From: Verrucomicrobiota bacterium
GTDB taxonomy: Bacteria; Verrucomicrobiota; Kiritimatiellia; B70-G9
Direction of reading: 5' to 3'
DNA length: 9,696 nucleotides
NCBI GenBank assembly: GCA_003641465.1
Contig: QNAJ01000041.1
Location: 1 to 9,696 of the forward strand
The notes below the pieces were generated by a model, which saw nothing but the letters and a program-made list of their open reading frames with translations, was not told the origin of the DNA and searched no databases. The first letter of the stretch is position 1; every line of letters begins with the position of its first letter. Below are positions 6,884 to 9,696 of the stretch, one piece after another. The position numbers and the translations under genes were made by a program.

Positions 6884-9325
6884 TTGAAACGTTGGCCGAC
6901 AGCTGCCGAACACCTGGTTGGAGCAGGAGAGTTTCTTCTCTCTGGCGAAATTCACTATTTTCGCACCCCGCCAAGTACGTGGGAGCGTCATCTGGATGCC
7001 TTGGGTGAATGCGGTTGTACCGCGGTATCCACTTATATCCCGTGGTCCTGGCACCAGCCGCGCCCGGACTTGCCACCAGATTTTGACGGGATTACGCATC
7101 CGGCGAGAAACATAAGAAGATTCGCCTCCCTGGCGGTGGAACGCGGATTCCGCCTCATACTCAAGCCAGGACCCTACGTTATGGCGGAACTGGTTGAACA
7201 AGGTGTACCAGAGTGGCTATCACGCGGGCACGAAAATGAACTTGCACGGGGCCCCGCCGGAGAATTGTGGGGCCGATCGTGCTTCAGCTTGGCTTCTGAC
7301 TATTTCCGCGCGGCGGCGGCAGAGTGGCTGCAAGCGGTGGCCGCCGAGGTTCTGAAACCGCTGGTGCGAGGACGGAGTCGGTTTCTGGCGGGGGTCCAGC
7401 TTTGCAACGAGATAGGGATCTTTTCGTGGCTGCGAGGGGAGGGTGACTATTCGGCCCCCACGCTGGCAGCGTGGCAGGATTTCTTACGGAGGCGGTTCAG
7501 GTCAATAGAGGATTTTGCGAAGACGATCGGCCTGAAAGCCGGATCGTTTGACGAAGTACCCGCTCCCTCCGGACCGTGTCGCGACCGTGCCGGTTATCGT
7601 CTCTACGTCCTATGGCATGAGTTCGCGCGGTGGTTGTACGGGGATTATACCACCTTTCTGGCCAGATGCCTGGAGCAGGCAGGAATCAAGGGAGTGCCTT
7701 TGATAGTCAACGTGGGAGGCTGGGTTCAGGGAAGGGCATACGATGTACTGGTGAACGCTTCGTTTCATGCCACCAGCCTTAGGAATATCGGCGGCCTGGT
7801 ACTGGGTATTGATCACATACCTGAGGCGATCAGCTGTCTCAACCAGCAGGATGGGTATGCCGCGACCTCGGCAGTGGCCGCACTGCAGCAGGAAGGCGTG
7901 CCGGTCTTCTCGTCGGAAATGCAGTGCGGCAGCCGGGAACACGGGGTGGTCACCTACGGAAAAGAACTGGCTCTTTTCTACCGGCAGGCCATAGTGAGCG
8001 GGCTTTCAGGCATGAACTACTACATGTTCGCGCAGGGGAAGAACCGGCGTGGTCAGGGATGTGACGGGCGTACCTTTTACTGGTACAGTGCAGTAGATTC
8101 ACGGGGACGGCCGGCTGACATGTATCCCTATTGCCGCCGGTTGGGTGAATGGCTGAGGTATAATGCGGGCCCCCTTACTAAGGCGCAGCGCCCCACAGAC
8201 TTTGCGGTAGCATTCTATCTTCCCCATCATGCGGTCGAATTCATCAGGCCGCGCCTATCGCGGCGGGAAGGCCTGGATGCCGGTGCAGTAGGCATCACAG
8301 ATCCGGCATTTTTCCGTGACGAATTCTTTTTTGACTGCGTATTGCGCGTGGCCACGCAGTCCAACTTTCTATGGTCATTCATTCACCTGGATGCGCTTAT
8401 CCCGCAGAAGCTGCGTCGAGAGCAGATGGTGGTACTGCCGGGATACGATACGATGGATGCCGCCACCCAGCGCATGCTGCTGGACTTCGTAAAATCCGGC
8501 GGGCGGCTGCTGGTGCTGGGATGGCTACCGCAGTGGGATCTCATGTTGCGGCCTTGCGCTGTGCTGGCCGAGGGCTTGGGAGTACGTGTCGGAAAACCGC
8601 GGGGAGGGGATCGGATCCGCACCGCGGAGGTTACTGATCTGCCGGTGACAATGGCGCGTCCCTTGAACGTGTCAGGAAGATACCGGGTTACGGCGACGGG
8701 ACGGGGAGGAGCAGTGATAGGTATGGAAAAACAGTGCGGCCGAGGCCGGGTTGTCGTACTCTCCTGCATGTTCAGGTACATTTCTGATGATCATGCTGCG
8801 CTTCTGCGGGAACATATTGCCTGCCTGCTTGGGCGGACCCCGACGGTTACCGTTGACGGCACTCTGCTGGCTGACTTGCGATGTGGCCCGGAGGGAACAT
8901 TTCTCTTTGTGGGAAATATTCACCGGGAACCCAGATCGGCGCGGGTACGGGTAAGGATCTCGGATGGCCCGCGAAAATACGTTGATCTCGGCGAGATAAG
9001 GCTGGACGGCACCAGCGGCCGGATACTCCCGATTGCTCACCGCCTGACGGAGGAACTGCTGCTGGTGTACGCAACCGCCGAACTGGTGCGGGTGGATGCC
9101 ACCCGGGACCGCGTAGTCATGGTTTTTGGTGCCTCCTGCCCCAGTCCCCTGATATTGTGTCTGGAAAGCCGCCGTGGACTGCAGGCCGAGGCCGGTGGAC
9201 ATCCACAACGGGTTGTGCGTGCGGGTGAGCGCTGGATTCTCAGGCTACCGGCTTCGGAAGACGATATGGCTGTAACACTGCGGATAGCTCCGCGCCGTCG
9301 TTCGGTGAGGCCGGCGCGGGCCTGA
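6884..9325 (+). CDS. GH35-type beta-glycosidase or glycosyltransferase with GH42-like C-terminal region
   Basis: The 813-residue protein has no signal peptide and should be cytoplasmic. Residues ~10-400 form a GH35-like TIM barrel: FLLSGEIHYFR near the start, then AVSTYIPWSWHQP, LKPGPYV, QLCNEIG with the N175-E176 acid/base pair, and VFSSEMQCG with E345 as likely nucleophile. Residues ~435-650 resemble the GH42 trimerisation (glutamine amidotransferase-like) domain (AVAFYLPHHAVEF, VVLPGYDTMD, FVKSGGRLLVLG), and ~655-800 are beta-sandwich-like. This mixed GH35/GH42 layout recalls archaeal exo-beta-glucosaminidases. From memory, an Ignavibacterium album GH35 enzyme acting on beta-1,2-glucosidic bonds also lies beside endo-beta-1,2-glucanase homologues. 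Beta-galactosidase is the default family activity. Context favours a glucoside formed by the neighbouring exported enzyme. It is divergent from lacI and preceded by an operator-like palindrome. The final ~12 residues are arginine-rich. Confidence 0.82.
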   Translation: MKRWPTAAEHLVGAGEFLLSGEIHYFRTPPSTWERHLDALGECGCTAVSTYIPWSWHQPRPDLPPDFDGITHPARNIRRFASLAVERGFRLILKPGPYVMAELVEQGVPEWLSRGHENELARGPAGELWGRSCFSLASDYFRAAAAEWLQAVAAEVLKPLVRGRSRFLAGVQLCNEIGIFSWLRGEGDYSAPTLAAWQDFLRRRFRSIEDFAKTIGLKAGSFDEVPAPSGPCRDRAGYRLYVLWHEFARWLYGDYTTFLARCLEQAGIKGVPLIVNVGGWVQGRAYDVLVNASFHATSLRNIGGLVLGIDHIPEAISCLNQQDGYAATSAVAALQQEGVPVFSSEMQCGSREHGVVTYGKELALFYRQAIVSGLSGMNYYMFAQGKNRRGQGCDGRTFYWYSAVDSRGRPADMYPYCRRLGEWLRYNAGPLTKAQRPTDFAVAFYLPHHAVEFIRPRLSRREGLDAGAVGITDPAFFRDEFFFDCVLRVATQSNFLWSFIHLDALIPQKLRREQMVVLPGYDTMDAATQRMLLDFVKSGGRLLVLGWLPQWDLMLRPCAVLAEGLGVRVGKPRGGDRIRTAEVTDLPVTMARPLNVSGRYRVTATGRGGAVIGMEKQCGRGRVVVLSCMFRYISDDHAALLREHIACLLGRTPTVTVDGTLLADLRCGPEGTFLFVGNIHREPRSARVRVRISDGPRKYVDLGEIRLDGTSGRILPIAHRLTEELLLVYATAELVRVDATRDRVVMVFGASCPSPLILCLESRRGLQAEAGGHPQRVVRAGERWILRLPASEDDMAVTLRIAPRRRSVRPARA

Positions 9326-9440
9326 GGGCGGAAGAATCATGCCGCCTGCAAAAAACCGGTAGGGGGCGCGGCAAGTGCACGTCCGGCGCGCGCGGAGGCG
9401 GGGCTGTCGGCTCCCGTTGTGCGAGGGTCCGGGAATAGGC

Positions 9441-9468
9441 TTGCAATTGTGTGCCGGATGGCTATTTT
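9441..9468 (+). promoter_or_regulatory. probable sigma-70-type promoter for the initiator tRNA gene
   Basis: TTGCAA (9441-9446) and TATTTT (9463-9468) are separated by 16 bases, matching the consensus at 4/6 and 4/6 positions. The predicted start near 9475 would leave about 11 bases of 5' leader before the mature tRNA. The stretch between the GH35 stop and this promoter (9326-9440) shows nothing else that I can support. Confidence 0.55.
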
Positions 9469-9485
9469 CATGGTGACTTCAAGGT

Positions 9486-9562
<77 letters not shown>

Positions 9563-9696
9563 TCCCGGTTGTGCCAATGTGTGTGCTTGCCGGATTCATG
9601 TCCGCCGCTGGCAGGTCCCTACAAGTTCTTGATAAGGACGGGGTTCTGTGCAAGTGTCGCCGGCATTGTGCGTAAGTAATGGTGAAAAAGGGATCC

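Noticed and set aside
9679..9696. ATG GTG AAA AAG at the right edge as a possible start of a further gene
   Set aside because: Only six codons are visible and there is no clear ribosome-binding site, so a gene cannot be supported. The stretch 9563-9678 after the tRNA shows no clear terminator or promoter either.
9691..9696. GGATCC at the very end, as if the window were a cloned BamHI fragment
   Set aside because: The same hexamer occurs uncut inside the window (for example near 1063 and 4682) and the left end lacks it, so chance is the simpler explanation.

Overview
This GC-rich window (roughly 60% by eye) comes from a Gram-negative bacterium. An OmpA-type outer-membrane protein and a Sec-exported polysaccharide-active protein are both encoded. 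The FmdB-type zinc ribbon with its GFHKLKR...YEKEY tail, the calcium-binding type-3 repeats and the density of glycoside hydrolases recall the PVC group (Verrucomicrobiota, Kiritimatiellota, Lentisphaerota). That placement is a low-confidence guess from protein style, not from a phylogenetic marker.

Layout, left to right. (1) Positions 2-205 (+) encode the last 67 residues of a GH94-type glycoside phosphorylase (or a related GH94 domain), cut by the window edge. (2) A 127-base gap holds a possible terminator and a possible promoter. (3) An OmpA-like porin with type-3 calcium repeats (333-1625, +) is followed by a small FmdB-type zinc-ribbon protein (1670-1921, +). (4) A hairpin at 1954-1981 separates these from the convergent minus-strand pair. 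(5) The minus-strand unit is a LacI-family repressor gene (6730 to 5690) followed 61 bases later by a very large exported protein (5628 to 1981). That protein carries two successive glycoamylase-like (alpha/alpha)6 domains and a C-terminal CBM9. (6) The divergent intergenic region 6731-6883 holds two LacI-type operator-like palindromes. (7) A GH35-type enzyme with a GH42-like C-terminal part starts at a TTG (6884-9325, +). (8) An initiator tRNA-Met gene with its own promoter lies at 9486-9562.

How it may work. The centre is a LacI-controlled saccharide-use locus. The first glycoamylase-like domain resembles GH144 endo-beta-1,2-glucanases. The second resembles the glycoamylase domain of cyclic beta-1,2-glucan synthases (GH189 type). 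From memory, a GH35 enzyme of Ignavibacterium album that acts on beta-1,2-glucosidic bonds is encoded beside endo-beta-1,2-glucanase homologues, and GH94 includes 1,2-beta-oligoglucan phosphorylase. The most economical inference is extracytoplasmic attack on a beta-1,2-glucan, cytoplasmic processing by the GH35 enzyme and perhaps phosphorolysis by the GH94 enzyme, with LacI responding to a released saccharide. The substrate is inferred from family membership and context, not shown by the sequence. The ompA-like gene, fmdB and the tRNA look like ordinary neighbours.
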